A DNA stretch of 64,000 nt from Cyclobacteriaceae bacterium (GTDB taxonomy: Bacteria > Bacteroidota > Bacteroidia > Cytophagales > Cyclobacteriaceae). The position numbers and the translations under genes are program-made. The DNA lies in assembly GCA_012033595.1 (NCBI GenBank), contig JAAUQL010000017.1, positions 1 through 64,000 of the forward strand. Reading direction: 5' to 3'. A model generated the notes under the pieces. It worked only from the letters and a program-made list of their open reading frames with translations, was not told the origin of the DNA and did not search any database. Positions 54,158-64,000 of the stretch are shown here, in pieces (the stretch's first letter is position 1; each line of letters starts with the position of its first letter).

Positions 54158-55456
54158 TTAATTAAGATGTCGAAGATCAGAAAAATTTACCGGTTTTCGA
54201 ATTCCTTCTTTAAAAATTATTTTGTGTAGTTCGTCCATCGCCATCATTTCGATCACAGGCCTTACACGTAGTTTAGATCCGAATTCTTCTTTGAGCATGT
54301 CTAGTTCCACGACCGTGATTTCGTTGATTTTCACTACGATTTCGTCATTGCCCAGGGCATCTGTACGGAGTTGGATTTGGTATGCTTTTATCCAACTAAA
54401 GGCATTGAGCACATCAAAAATAATTGGCGGGTACAAGGTGGTGCCTTTGTATTTGATCATCTGATTTTTGCGTCCTATCACCGGACCCAGCCTAAAAGTA
54501 TTTCGTCCGCAGCTGCACTTGTCGCTATGTCTGGCGCAAATATCACCTGTCCTGAATCGCACCAATGGCATAGCTTCCAACCCAAGTGTGGTGATGACCA
54601 ATTCGCCGGGAGTGCCATCTGCTACCTGACGACCCTGCTCATCAATTATTTCTGCTATGATGAGGTCAGGTTGGTGATGCCCTCCCCTGCCGGCTTCACA
54701 TTCGGTAAAGGCTGTGGCCATTTCTGAAGAGGCATAGGTAGAATACAGGTCTATATCCAGGCTTTGTTTTATTCTACGGCCCAGGGAATTTAGCTCAAAA
54801 TCAGGACGTCTGATTGGCTCGCCGATGCAAACAGCACGTTTAACAGAGATATTTTTCAGGTCAATCCCGTTTTTCTCAGCATATTCTATCATTTTCACGA
54901 GAAAAGAAGGCACTACGATGAGTGCTGTGGGTTTCATGTTCAATATGGTATGCCACTGCAGCGGAATAGCTCCCGAGCCTACCCGCACCACGCCGGCACC
55001 CATGAGTCTGATACCCAGAAAATACGCCAATCCGGCCATAAACTGCTTGTTGATGGTGGTGGTCAGTTGAAAAATATCTTCACCTGAGCCTCCGGCAATA
55101 CGTAGCGATCGGGCCTCATTGTATGCCAGACGCTCCAGATCCTTGTCTGTTTGGGGAATAGTGACAGGCTGTCCCTGGGTACCTGATGTGGCAGCATAGT
55201 CTATGATTTTGTCCTTGCCCACACAATAAAATTCATGCTGATGTTTTTGCAGATCATCCTTGGTGGTAAAGGGCAAGCTGGCCAAATCTTCGATGCTTTG
55301 AATATCTTCTACGTTGATGTGATGCTCCCGAAATACAGCCTGGTAGTAGCCCGATTTTTCGGCTACGTATTTTAGCTGTTCCGTTAGTGCCCTATGCTGG
55401 TATGCTGCTATTTTTTCCGGGCTTTGCTTTTCCAAACTTTCCATGGACTCGTTCAT
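54158..55456 (-). CDS. phenylacetate-CoA ligase-like AMP-forming enzyme
   Basis: LPFTTKDDLQKHQHEFYCVGKDKIIDYAATSGTQGQPVTIPQT, DIDLYSTYASSEMATAFTECEAGRGGHH, LEAMPLVRFRTGDIC, GRKNQMIKYKGTTLYPP. Start moved to 55456; ATGA overlap with acpS-like stop. Confidence 0.9.
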   Translation of the reverse strand: MNESMESLEKQSPEKIAAYQHRALTEQLKYVAEKSGYYQAVFREHHINVEDIQSIEDLASLPFTTKDDLQKHQHEFYCVGKDKIIDYAATSGTQGQPVTIPQTDKDLERLAYNEARSLRIAGGSGEDIFQLTTTINKQFMAGLAYFLGIRLMGAGVVRVGSGAIPLQWHTILNMKPTALIVVPSFLVKMIEYAEKNGIDLKNISVKRAVCIGEPIRRPDFELNSLGRRIKQSLDIDLYSTYASSEMATAFTECEAGRGGHHQPDLIIAEIIDEQGRQVADGTPGELVITTLGLEAMPLVRFRTGDICARHSDKCSCGRNTFRLGPVIGRKNQMIKYKGTTLYPPIIFDVLNAFSWIKAYQIQLRTDALGNDEIVVKINEITVVELDMLKEEFGSKLRVRPVIEMMAMDELHKIIFKEGIRKPVNFSDLRHLN

Positions 55457-55827
55457 ATTTTTTCCAACACTGCCATGGCTACTGCATAAGAGTGGCAATG
55501 CGAAATGGACAAATGTATTTTTAGGGTTGCCAATTGCGGGTACCGCGCTAATACTTCGGGTCCCCACCTATATTCAGGTTTGCCCTTATCATCATTTATC
55601 ACTTCTATTTTATTGATATCCACCTGACCATACCAGCCATCGCCTACCGCCTTGGCAAGTGCTTCTTTTGCGGCAAATCGCCCGGCAAAATGTTCAGGGG
55701 GTTTGGCCTTGCTATGGCAATAGTTAATTTCATCTATAGAAAAGACCTTTTCCAAAAAGCCCGGTCTTTCCAAGGACTTAGTCAGCCTGGCCACTTCTAC
55801 TATATCCACCCCGGTGCCTGCTATCAT
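55453..55827 (-). CDS. acpS: holo-ACP synthase (AcpS-type 4'-phosphopantetheinyl transferase)
   Basis: GTGVDIVEVARLTKSL, FAGRFAAKEALAKAVGDG, HLSISHCHSYAVAMAVLE; ATGA overlaps on both sides. Confidence 0.93.
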   Translation of the reverse strand: MIAGTGVDIVEVARLTKSLERPGFLEKVFSIDEINYCHSKAKPPEHFAGRFAAKEALAKAVGDGWYGQVDINKIEVINDDKGKPEYRWGPEVLARYPQLATLKIHLSISHCHSYAVAMAVLEKI

Positions 55828-57506
55828 TGTTTCAGCATTTCCTGGCACGTACCGAGCCGTATTTCCATATGACGTTGCTCACTTGCTTTGGCAATCACTT
55901 TAGAGAGGCCTTTGTGGTACATATTTATGGCCTCTTCATATTGCTTTCGATCCATATAATAATCGCCCAAGTGATAGTAGGTGAGGTAGCTCTCGGGATT
56001 ACTTGCCATAAAAATTGAAATGTCATCATCAGACAAATTCTGCATCCTGCCCACACTATCCGGATAGGTCATTTTACTCACCATCTGCTGAAAGGTGCGA
56101 TATTTTTGAAATTCTTCTGAATACAAAAAAGGATCGGCTGCTATAGTCATAGAATCGATATGAACCGCAAGGTTGGGCGCTACCGGCCATGAGGAGTGAA
56201 ATATTTGATCGAGATCGTAACAAACAAAGGCGCCGAGTTGGTAAGGCGATGCAGAAACCCATACCCTGCGCTGATGCGGTTGGAAGATGACCGAATGATG
56301 TGCGATCAGTTGATTGATGGTCTTTTCATTGGCCATTCCCACATTGAGGCCATCCAGACCAAGCTGATCGCGCAAAATAGTAGCTGCGATGTTGGGTGTG
56401 ATGGTCTCCTCCTGTGCGAGCAACTGTGCCACCCGCTGATGGCGATATTGCGAAACACCCTCGGCCATATACGCCACATTATTTTGCTCATCTTTCAGCT
56501 CGTCGCTTTGGTAATGGTTGGTGACGATCATCTGATCCTTTCCATTACGATACAGCACAGTTTTGCCTTGCGATTTTTCAATCAACCCAAAATCATTTTC
56601 TTTGGCAGAACCGATCAGGAAGCTTTCGGCCACGAACGAATCGTACGATGCGGCAATGTTGTAGGCTTCACGAATGGTGGAAGCATATTGCAAAATATGT
56701 CGCCCTATTATCGATACTGGGGTTTTGGCCTTGAACATTACGCCTGATTTGGCAGAATTCAGCGTGACGGTAAGCCCGTGCTCATTCATGCCCGAAACCA
56801 CGCCACTAAATGCCGCCCAGGTCACGGACATAAAGGCATGGCCACTGTCTGGTTTTATAAATGCCACAATTTTATCTTTTGAAAATTGCTCCCCAAAGTA
56901 GAAGTCGAAGTTGCGGGCAATGAGCATATCTGGAGTGGAATCGAGGTCCTGGTTTTTCAATGCAAAAGAGGTACAACCCACCATGTTGAGGTTTTGAAGG
57001 GCGTGGCCGATGTCATGGGCGGCGTGGTAGTTGAGTGACCGGTGGAATTTGGGTGCGATAAAATCATATTCGTCGGACATAAAAAAAGACGCTCCGTATA
57101 TTTCCTTTGCAAATTCATCTGGAATATCCACTTCCAGGTCGCGGTTGAACCACGCTACTAGGTATTTCAAAAAATTGAAATACATTCCTGAGGGCACACG
57201 TTTGCGGATTTCAGTCACAAAGGCGCGCTCTTTGTCTGCATTGAGTGCCTGGGTGAGGCTGCCAAATGCCAGGCCACGATCCAGCGCCCCGCCCTCAAGG
57301 TACAATTCCCATAAGCCATATTTATTTTTGCGTAGCCAGTTGTTGCCTACCCAGGACAAATCGTCAGACTGGTGCACATCACTGAAACCAGTAATTTTTG
57401 ACTTATCGATTTTTGGAGGGAACACCAGCACCTTGATGAAGGCATAAACAAAAAATGCCAGCAAAAGTGAAAGTATGGCGAGCAGTATTTTATATCGCTT
57501 TTTCAT
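55824..57506 (-). CDS. C45-family (acyl-CoA:6-APA acyltransferase-like) Ntn hydrolase with N-terminal TM anchor and C-terminal TPR-like region
   Basis: MVGCTSFALKNQD (Cys nucleophile context), IARNFDFYFGEQF, SGVVSGMNEHGLTVTLNS; C-term YYHLGDYYMDRKQYEEAINMYHKGL. Confidence 0.82.
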   Translation of the reverse strand: MKKRYKILLAILSLLLAFFVYAFIKVLVFPPKIDKSKITGFSDVHQSDDLSWVGNNWLRKNKYGLWELYLEGGALDRGLAFGSLTQALNADKERAFVTEIRKRVPSGMYFNFLKYLVAWFNRDLEVDIPDEFAKEIYGASFFMSDEYDFIAPKFHRSLNYHAAHDIGHALQNLNMVGCTSFALKNQDLDSTPDMLIARNFDFYFGEQFSKDKIVAFIKPDSGHAFMSVTWAAFSGVVSGMNEHGLTVTLNSAKSGVMFKAKTPVSIIGRHILQYASTIREAYNIAASYDSFVAESFLIGSAKENDFGLIEKSQGKTVLYRNGKDQMIVTNHYQSDELKDEQNNVAYMAEGVSQYRHQRVAQLLAQEETITPNIAATILRDQLGLDGLNVGMANEKTINQLIAHHSVIFQPHQRRVWVSASPYQLGAFVCYDLDQIFHSSWPVAPNLAVHIDSMTIAADPFLYSEEFQKYRTFQQMVSKMTYPDSVGRMQNLSDDDISIFMASNPESYLTYYHLGDYYMDRKQYEEAINMYHKGLSKVIAKASEQRHMEIRLGTCQEMLKQ

Positions 57507-57751
57507 TTTAAAAAAAATCAGGCAATCCGAAATGTATGCCCTGCAAACTTATAAAATCCTGATGTTATTAAATGTATAGCGCGCCAAAAGGTAGATAAAT
57601 TTATTCAAGTTAAATTGATATCACATTATTTGGCTATGCATATTTAAGCGAATCTCGATCAAAACGCACCCCACGCAGGTTTTTTCCATACCACATGTTG
57701 CAGTAGGCTACAACCACTTGCATTTCAGTGTATCCTTGCCAGATTGCCGTG

Positions 57752-58231
57752 CTAGGCAAGGATGCTTTTGCTGCCATCGATAAAAATATGCAATAGCTTT
57801 TTTTCTCTGAAATCAAAAATATGCTGGACTTTGCGATGGATAAATAAGTTTCCGAGGAGTTCACCCAGCCAGCCAAAGGGCAGTGCATAGTGCAAAATGT
57901 CCGTCATAATGACCCCATCAGCGGTTTCTTCGAAGTGATGTTGATGATGCCAGAATTTGTAAGGCCCGAAACGCTGCTCGTCTATAAAATACTTTCCTTC
58001 TACGCACTGGCTGATTTCTGTGACCCAATTGAGGATAATACCCCACATCGGACTGACCCGATAAGTGATGATTTGCCCGGCATATGCCCTCGACTCGGCT
58101 CCGGATACAATCTTGAAATTCATATCTTCGGGGGTGATGGCATTTAGGTTTTTTGGCGACGAGAAAAATTCCCAGGCAGTTGGTAAATCAACGGGTAGTT
58201 TTTGTTTGATTTCAAAATAATGGATTTTCAT
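57752..58231 (-). CDS. SRPBCC (START/Bet v1-like) family protein
   Basis: KQKLPVDLPTAWEFFSSPKNLNAITPEDMNFKIVSG, GPYKFWHHQHHFEETADGVIMTDILHYALPFGWLGELLGNLFIHRKVQHIFDFREKKL. Confidence 0.88.
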   Translation of the reverse strand: MKIHYFEIKQKLPVDLPTAWEFFSSPKNLNAITPEDMNFKIVSGAESRAYAGQIITYRVSPMWGIILNWVTEISQCVEGKYFIDEQRFGPYKFWHHQHHFEETADGVIMTDILHYALPFGWLGELLGNLFIHRKVQHIFDFREKKLLHIFIDGSKSILA

Positions 58232-58374
58232 TTTGAGGTATTTGTCACAATCAACCTGATATGAATACAAAAGGTTTTTGCTTCCAATAAAATAGCTCTG
58301 GGTCAGTATATGATTTTTTTTAGCAGGCGGCAAGCGATCTGTCACAAACCCTTAGCCTCTTCTGGGTGCTCCAT

Positions 58375-59133
58375 TCAATCTACCAAAGGGATAATTTCTT
58401 TGGTAGAGCCCATTCCTTCCAGCTTCAGGTACACACGCGGCACATAGGTGTATTCACGATACAGGCGCTGACCGACCGGCATTAGTATTTCTTTGGTATT
58501 CAGTTGAAAATCATTGACCGCCTCCGACACTGGATACAGGTTGATGGAGTCCGATTCGATGGGTCGCAGCATAGCCATCACTTCATTGAGGTGCAGACTG
58601 TCGCGTAAAAATTTGCGTCGCCTGCCCGGCGGTATAATCACCGGCATTTGACGGGTGAATCTGGCCAGGCGCTTGTTGGCATGTGTGGTCACTATCGAGA
58701 AAGATGCCTTTGATTGAAGACCATCCGGGCTATTCCAGGTATCCCATATTCCTGCAAAAGACATCAAGCGCTGACTGGCATCATATACCACATGCGGCAC
58801 TTTTTGGCCCTTGTCTGACCTGATCCATACAAAAAAACAGTTGGCCAACACCAAGCACCTCCTTCGTCTGATGGGGACGCGGTACGCCGGGTTTTTGACA
58901 ATGTTGCTGGCAGGAGAGTTGATATTATGAAACTTGAGGTCGGGCGATTTTGCCCAAAACGGAATGAGCCCCCACTGATGGTTGATGATTTTGTTTTCAG
59001 ACCCGGAGACAATAACCGGCAGTTCTATGCCAAAATGGGCATTGTACACCTTGTGAAATTCATATTGAAACTCTGCCTGAAATTCCTGCTCAATGGCAGC
59101 TACTCCTGATGCTATGCTAAACCGGGTACACAT
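58375..59133 (-). CDS. SRAP (SOS response-associated peptidase; YedK/HMCES) family protein
   Basis: Catalytic Met-Cys start MCTRFSIA; WGLIPFWAKSP, CLVLANCFFVWI, SFAGIWDTW, SIVTTHANKRLARFTRQMPVIIPP. Confidence 0.9.
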   Translation of the reverse strand: MCTRFSIASGVAAIEQEFQAEFQYEFHKVYNAHFGIELPVIVSGSENKIINHQWGLIPFWAKSPDLKFHNINSPASNIVKNPAYRVPIRRRRCLVLANCFFVWIRSDKGQKVPHVVYDASQRLMSFAGIWDTWNSPDGLQSKASFSIVTTHANKRLARFTRQMPVIIPPGRRRKFLRDSLHLNEVMAMLRPIESDSINLYPVSEAVNDFQLNTKEILMPVGQRLYREYTYVPRVYLKLEGMGSTKEIIPLVD

Positions 59134-59480
59134 CCTCCGCTATTTATGGACAAAGATATGGACGTTAGGCCAATTTTTTTAGTTTTAAAAATAATTTATT
59201 TAGCATTTACGCAGCAAGAAGCTGAACATTACTAATTTTTTTAGTTTTCAATAATGTTTTTGCTCCACGATGTCTGAAATTTTTGGCACCATCAGCCCTG
59301 CACGAGGTTCTCTTTCATTTAAGGAAAAGAAAGTAAGAACCGTGGACTATCAGCGCAATTGAGGTTTGCGAGCAGTCCTTTGATTCAACGCTATAATAAT
59401 TGCCTTTGTTTCTGCCGTTATCCGCACTCAACACCCCGGTGAATTACCCGGATATATAATAACTGGTGTTTCAGCAGTCC

Positions 59481-61412
59481 CTATTTACGGGTTTTTCCCG
59501 GCCAGTCGTCCGTTCTGAAAGGAGATGCCGGCAAGCCATTTTTGTTGTAGAGGTTAGCTTTGGGGTTGATGGCCCAGGCATATCGAACCGCAACTGGCTC
59601 CGTCACCTTATCGCTGGTCACAAACACCTTACCTCCAACTATCTGAGCTTCAGCCCAATAAAACTTCTTGTCTTTTCCAGCGATTTGAAACCCTTCGAGC
59701 TGGTCTCCTTTCACCTGCAACCCTTTGCCCACATGATCAAAGGTGATTTCCACGTCGCGGCCATTCACTACCATAGATCGGTATAGCGGCCCTGACCATT
59801 CCAAATCCTGGTCATATGCTATGCTTTTGGCTGCCAAAGCCAGTCTGTGCCCTACTTCCTGTTTGTTGCGAGGGTGAATATCGAACATCTCACCAATGTC
59901 TATGGTCACCGCCATGCCGGTATTGGGCAGTCGCAATGCCATGAGTTGTGCCTCGCGCAATTCTGCCCAATCGTCTTCCTGAGGCTGCTCCGGAATATCC
60001 ATATAGTTGGCAAGCTGTACGTACAAAAAGGGAAAATAATCCAAGCCCCAGCGTACGCGCCAGTCTTGGATCATGGCCGGAAACAAGGTTTGATATTGGT
60101 ACGCCCGGCCGGCGTTGCTCTCACCCTGATACCAGATCACACCTTTGATGCCATAGGGAATAATGGGGTTGACCATGCCATTGAACAAACTCGAAGGGTA
60201 ATTTTGGTAGCTGTTCACCTGAGGAAAGTCGGGCTCCAGCCCTGTTAGGTATTTCCAAGGTCCGGCCAGATTTTCCAGTACAGCCCCATTGGGTGCATAC
60301 AATTTCATGCGATCTTCGGGTCCCGCAAAGTTGGCAGTGCCCCACCTATGTAGTAGGCGAACTGCGATAACATTTTTGCCTGATTTCACCAGCTTGGCTG
60401 GCACTGTAAACTCAGCGAAACGCGGCGAGCCGGTGGTGCCAAGTTCCTGCTCATTGAAATATACCGTTGCTTGATTGTCGATACGCCCCAAATCAAATTT
60501 GATCTCCTGACCTTTGAATTCCGACGGAATCTCAATCACCTTTCTCATCCAGACTATGCCCTTCAGGTCTTCTTTCCATTTGGGAGCGATCACCACAGGC
60601 CAGTCATTGGAATTGTAGTTGATTTTGGTCACACCAAGCTCCAGTCCTTTATTGGAAGTACTTATCAATTTGTTTTTTTCAGATTCACGCTGTCGGTTTG
60701 CCTCCATGTCCGCTTCCCAGTTGGGCTCTTGCTGCAGATCAGCCATTTGTTGCTCAAAATCCGGCAATGTTTTGAGCATTTCGGTGCTGGTCCAAGCCTC
60801 GGCTGCCGTGCCACCCCAGTTGCAGTTGATCAAACCAATGGGAACATTGATATCCTGGTGCAATTCTTTGCCAAAAAAATACGCTACGGCAGAAAATTCT
60901 TTGGCTATCTCGGGCGTGCAAATGTCCCATTGACCATCATTAAGATCATTTTTCGGTGCACTGGCTACCGTCCTCGGCACATAAAACATTCTTATATCTG
61001 GATAATTTGCCGCTTCGATTTCTTCCGCACCATTTTGGGCATTTTCCAGCTTCCATGCCATATTCGATTGACCAGAAGCCACCCATACATCGCCAAACAT
61101 CACGTCAGTCAAGGTCAGCGCATCATTGCCTCTGATGGTGACCACATAAGGCCCGCCAGCCTCAAAAGGAGGCAAATATACCTTCCAGCGGCCATCTTTT
61201 CCCGTAAGGGTAGTTACCGCCATTCCCTGGATTTCGACAATGATTTTTTCGCCGGGAGTTGCCGTGCCCCAAACTGGCGCGCTCACATTGCGCTGAAGTA
61301 CCATGTGATCAGAAAAAATCTGTGCCACTTTTACATTGGCCAGAGATAAAAAACTGCCAAAACAAAGGGCTAAAAACAAAAACCAGGAGGTAAGGATGTG
61401 TTGTCTTTTCAT
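59481..61412 (-). CDS. sialate O-acetylesterase family (SGNH hydrolase)
   Basis: Signal peptide; ALTLTDVMFGDVWVASGQSNMAWKL, GLINCNWGGTAAEAWTS, KGVIWYQGESNAGRAYQY. Confidence 0.92.
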   Translation of the reverse strand: MKRQHILTSWFLFLALCFGSFLSLANVKVAQIFSDHMVLQRNVSAPVWGTATPGEKIIVEIQGMAVTTLTGKDGRWKVYLPPFEAGGPYVVTIRGNDALTLTDVMFGDVWVASGQSNMAWKLENAQNGAEEIEAANYPDIRMFYVPRTVASAPKNDLNDGQWDICTPEIAKEFSAVAYFFGKELHQDINVPIGLINCNWGGTAAEAWTSTEMLKTLPDFEQQMADLQQEPNWEADMEANRQRESEKNKLISTSNKGLELGVTKINYNSNDWPVVIAPKWKEDLKGIVWMRKVIEIPSEFKGQEIKFDLGRIDNQATVYFNEQELGTTGSPRFAEFTVPAKLVKSGKNVIAVRLLHRWGTANFAGPEDRMKLYAPNGAVLENLAGPWKYLTGLEPDFPQVNSYQNYPSSLFNGMVNPIIPYGIKGVIWYQGESNAGRAYQYQTLFPAMIQDWRVRWGLDYFPFLYVQLANYMDIPEQPQEDDWAELREAQLMALRLPNTGMAVTIDIGEMFDIHPRNKQEVGHRLALAAKSIAYDQDLEWSGPLYRSMVVNGRDVEITFDHVGKGLQVKGDQLEGFQIAGKDKKFYWAEAQIVGGKVFVTSDKVTEPVAVRYAWAINPKANLYNKNGLPASPFRTDDWPGKTRK

Positions 61413-61536
61413 AATAATTGTCTATTAAAATCCACTCTTTGGGTTGAGTACAAACAAATAAGGCTTAGCTCACGCCTTTCGGGCTATATTCACTTCATCA
61501 ATTTTACGCAGGCTTTTTATCCTGACTGCAATTTGA

Positions 61537-63992
61537 TCAATAATAGACCACATCGCAATCGGGATTGCTCTGCTTAAAGTCCTCTATCTTTTTCGGCGAT
61601 ATTTTATTATTGTAGCATTTGAGCACCTTCAGGTTTTTTAATCCGGTGAGGTCGTTGACCTGGCGTACCCGGGTTTTGCAAATTCCAATACTTCCAGATT
61701 GGTCAGACCCTCTATCGGCGAAATATCCCTGACGTTGGTGCCCGAGAATTTCAGTTCCCTGAGTCGGGCGAGCGACTGCAAAGGGTCGAGGTCGTCGATC
61801 TGCGTATTGTCCAGGTCGAGTATTTCGAGCGTGACAAGGCCTGCCAGAGGCTCCACGTCTGAGATAGGATTGCCCGCAGCAAGTAGCACTTTCAGGTTTT
61901 TGAGATTGGCCAGAGGCGCCAATGAAGATATTCTGGTGTCCGTAAAGGCCAGCGACTCCAACCTGACCATTTCGCTTATCGGATTAAGGTTTTTGATGGA
62001 GGTACCGCTCACTTTCAATTGCTTTACACCGGCCACCATGTGTAATTGCTCACGGCTGGGGCGGGCATCCAAGCCATGTTGTTGCTTAAAGACATCTTGC
62101 CAGGCATCGTCCATATTGCCCCACCAACTGCGCAAGCGCTCAGATTTATAAACCACCACAGCATGGTCTATATCAAACTTGAGGTTATAGACATCGTCGT
62201 CAGTCACATAGGTAGAATCGAAATAGGCAACCTTAAAATGCTCCATCAAGTCCAGTGCCACCAGGAATTTCACCTTGCTGAAGTCAAAAATCAAAGTATC
62301 CAGATTTTTGAGTGCCACCAGTGGTGAAATATCGCTCACACCGGTATGGGAAAAATCGATGGTTCTGAGGCTGATCAAGCCACGGGCAGCCGCCAGATCT
62401 ATCACTTTGGTATGGCTTCCTTTCAATCGCTCCAACTTACTCAAATGGGCTATCGGCGTGATATCGGAAATGGCCGTGCCCGAAAAATCCACTGTTTTAA
62501 GCAGAGGCATATATTGCAAAGGCGAGAGCTCATCTATGTAGGATTGCTTGCTAATGTCCACTTCTTCTATATGCAAAATGCGATGCAAGGCAATTGACTC
62601 TAATGAGTCGGGAAGCGAAACCTTGGGCTGCAACACAGCCTTCCAGTCGCTGCTTAGCCCATTCCAAAAACCGGCCAGTGCCTCGGTCATAAAAATCACA
62701 TTGACTTCTGGTCTTGCAGAAGCAAAGGCTACGAATCCTTCCATGGAAAGTGCCGATCCGTCTGCAAATACCGATACCAGGTGATTCAAGCCGACCAATG
62801 GGGACAGATCATCGACCTCCGTTCGCTCAATGTTTAGGGTTTCCAGCTTTGCAAGTCCTTCCAGGGCGTTGATATTTTTTGTTTTAGTCTGGCTTAGGTT
62901 CAGATTCTTAAGATTAACTAACGGCGCCAGGGCTGCCACATCTTCTATAGAAGTATTGGAAATGTTCAATTCTTCCAGCGTTTTCATGCCCGATAGCAGG
63001 CCGATTTGTGCCAGGTTGGTACTGGAGCAGTCGAGGTCTTTGAGATGAAGCAGCACTTCGAGTGCCGGTAGACTGTCGATGACGGTATGTGCCAGATGTA
63101 GGACTTCGAGCTTATCAAAATTATTCACTACAGATATATCCGTGACCGGGGTATTGTCGATAAATAACTTTTTCAATGACTTGCAGTATCGCAAAGGCTG
63201 CAGATCTTCCACCATGGTATTGGAGCAATCGAGGTATTGAAGTGTAGTGAGGTTTCTGATGGGAAAAAGATCAGTAATATCGGATGAAGAAATATCGAGC
63301 TTGCGTAGATTCTTGAGTTGATCCAGAGGCTGAAGATCGGTAATGAGGGTACTGCCTGCCAGATTGATCTCCTGCCTAGACGCGGCTTTTTTTACATGGT
63401 CAATTATGTTGATGCTGTCTTCTCTCACCAGGCCGTCGGCCACGTAGGTGGAGTCTGAAAATTCATCGATTTCACTAAGACCTAACCCCGGTTTTACCTC
63501 TATACCGAGGCCAAGCAGGGCTTTCCATTCGTCACTGAGCGAAGCCCACCAAAAGGTGAGTTCCTGATTTCTGCTTAGTCGGGTAGTGTAGATACTGGCT
63601 ATGCGCAGGTCTTTGTTGTCCTCATCTACATTTACCTCTATGTATCGCTCCATATTGGTATTGATGCTGTCCTCGTCTATGGTAATGCCTTTGAGGCTGC
63701 ACATCAGCTTGATGGTGAAATATAATTTGCCAGCAGGGTTGACGTCGTGCGATATGTCTGTAATGTTGAAGTCGAACTGCACTTTCTTAAAGAAAAAATC
63801 GACGTCTTTGAGATAGGCCTGCACGTCTTTGTTGGTAACTACATCCCGGTTTTTTACCAGGTCATCTTCTACCTGCACTTTGGCATCTCTAAATAATTTG
63901 AGGTAGCTCTCATTAATGACTACATCCTTTTCTTTGGCCGATACCGACGGATCTCCGAGGATGTTTAACGTAAACCTGAGGTAACTGACCAT
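61537..63992 (-). CDS. leucine-rich repeat protein, 5' end probably beyond the window, apparent frameshift near 61670
   Basis: Tandem LRRs (LTTLQYLDCSNTMVEDLQPL, LKNLNLSQTKTKNINAL). Restoring one A extends the 784 aa ORF with EFANTRVRQVNDLTGLKNLKVLKCYNNKISPKKIEDFKQSNPDCDVVYY*. Confidence 0.9.
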
Positions 63993-64000
63993 CTGCTCTA

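Noticed and set aside
60471-61349. 292 aa plus-strand ORF opposite the sialate O-acetylesterase
   Set aside because: Antisense shadow ORF; the minus strand shows catalytic GQSNM and WYQGESN motifs
1-64000. CRISPR arrays, tRNA/rRNA, transposons or phage genes
   Set aside because: No regular direct-repeat array, transposase, integrase or convincing tRNA arms were seen, though a by-eye tRNA scan is not exhaustive

Overview
The window is a chromosomal segment from a Bacteroidota bacterium, probably Cytophagales-like. Support comes from a SusC/SusD pair, a T9SS-type C-terminal domain, VCBS/ASPIC proteins and TAnnTTTG-like promoter boxes. The main feature is a long flexirubin-type (aryl polyene plus dialkylresorcinol) biosynthetic cluster at about 28.7-57.5 kb. 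It encodes a tyrosine-ammonia-lyase-like enzyme, several FabF-type ketosynthases with two KS/chain-length-factor pairs, three ACPs, FabG, hotdog dehydratase/thioesterase proteins, an LpxL-like acyltransferase, GT2-DUF2062, LolA-like and lipoprotein genes, a polysaccharide deacetylase, a FAD oxidoreductase, DarA- and DarB-like proteins, a BtrH-like protein, an ABC exporter, and an ATGA-coupled C45 hydrolase/AcpS/PaaK-like ligase operon. One ACP (34441-34699) is absent from the ORF track and was recovered by hand. At least 14 genes or gene positions show apparent frameshifts, mostly single-base losses in homopolymers. This points to indel-prone sequence rather than real pseudogenes, so several listed ORFs should be merged. 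The flanks hold ordinary genes (transketolase, DEAD-box helicase, rhomboid, OmpH, HDAC-like, SRAP, sialate esterase), a SusCD + subtilase locus, a pyruvate-kinase-like protein with an unusual N-terminus, and a large LRR protein cut by the window edge. No CRISPR array, rRNA, tRNA, transposase or phage gene was recognised. All family names come from reading motifs by eye; no database search was run.
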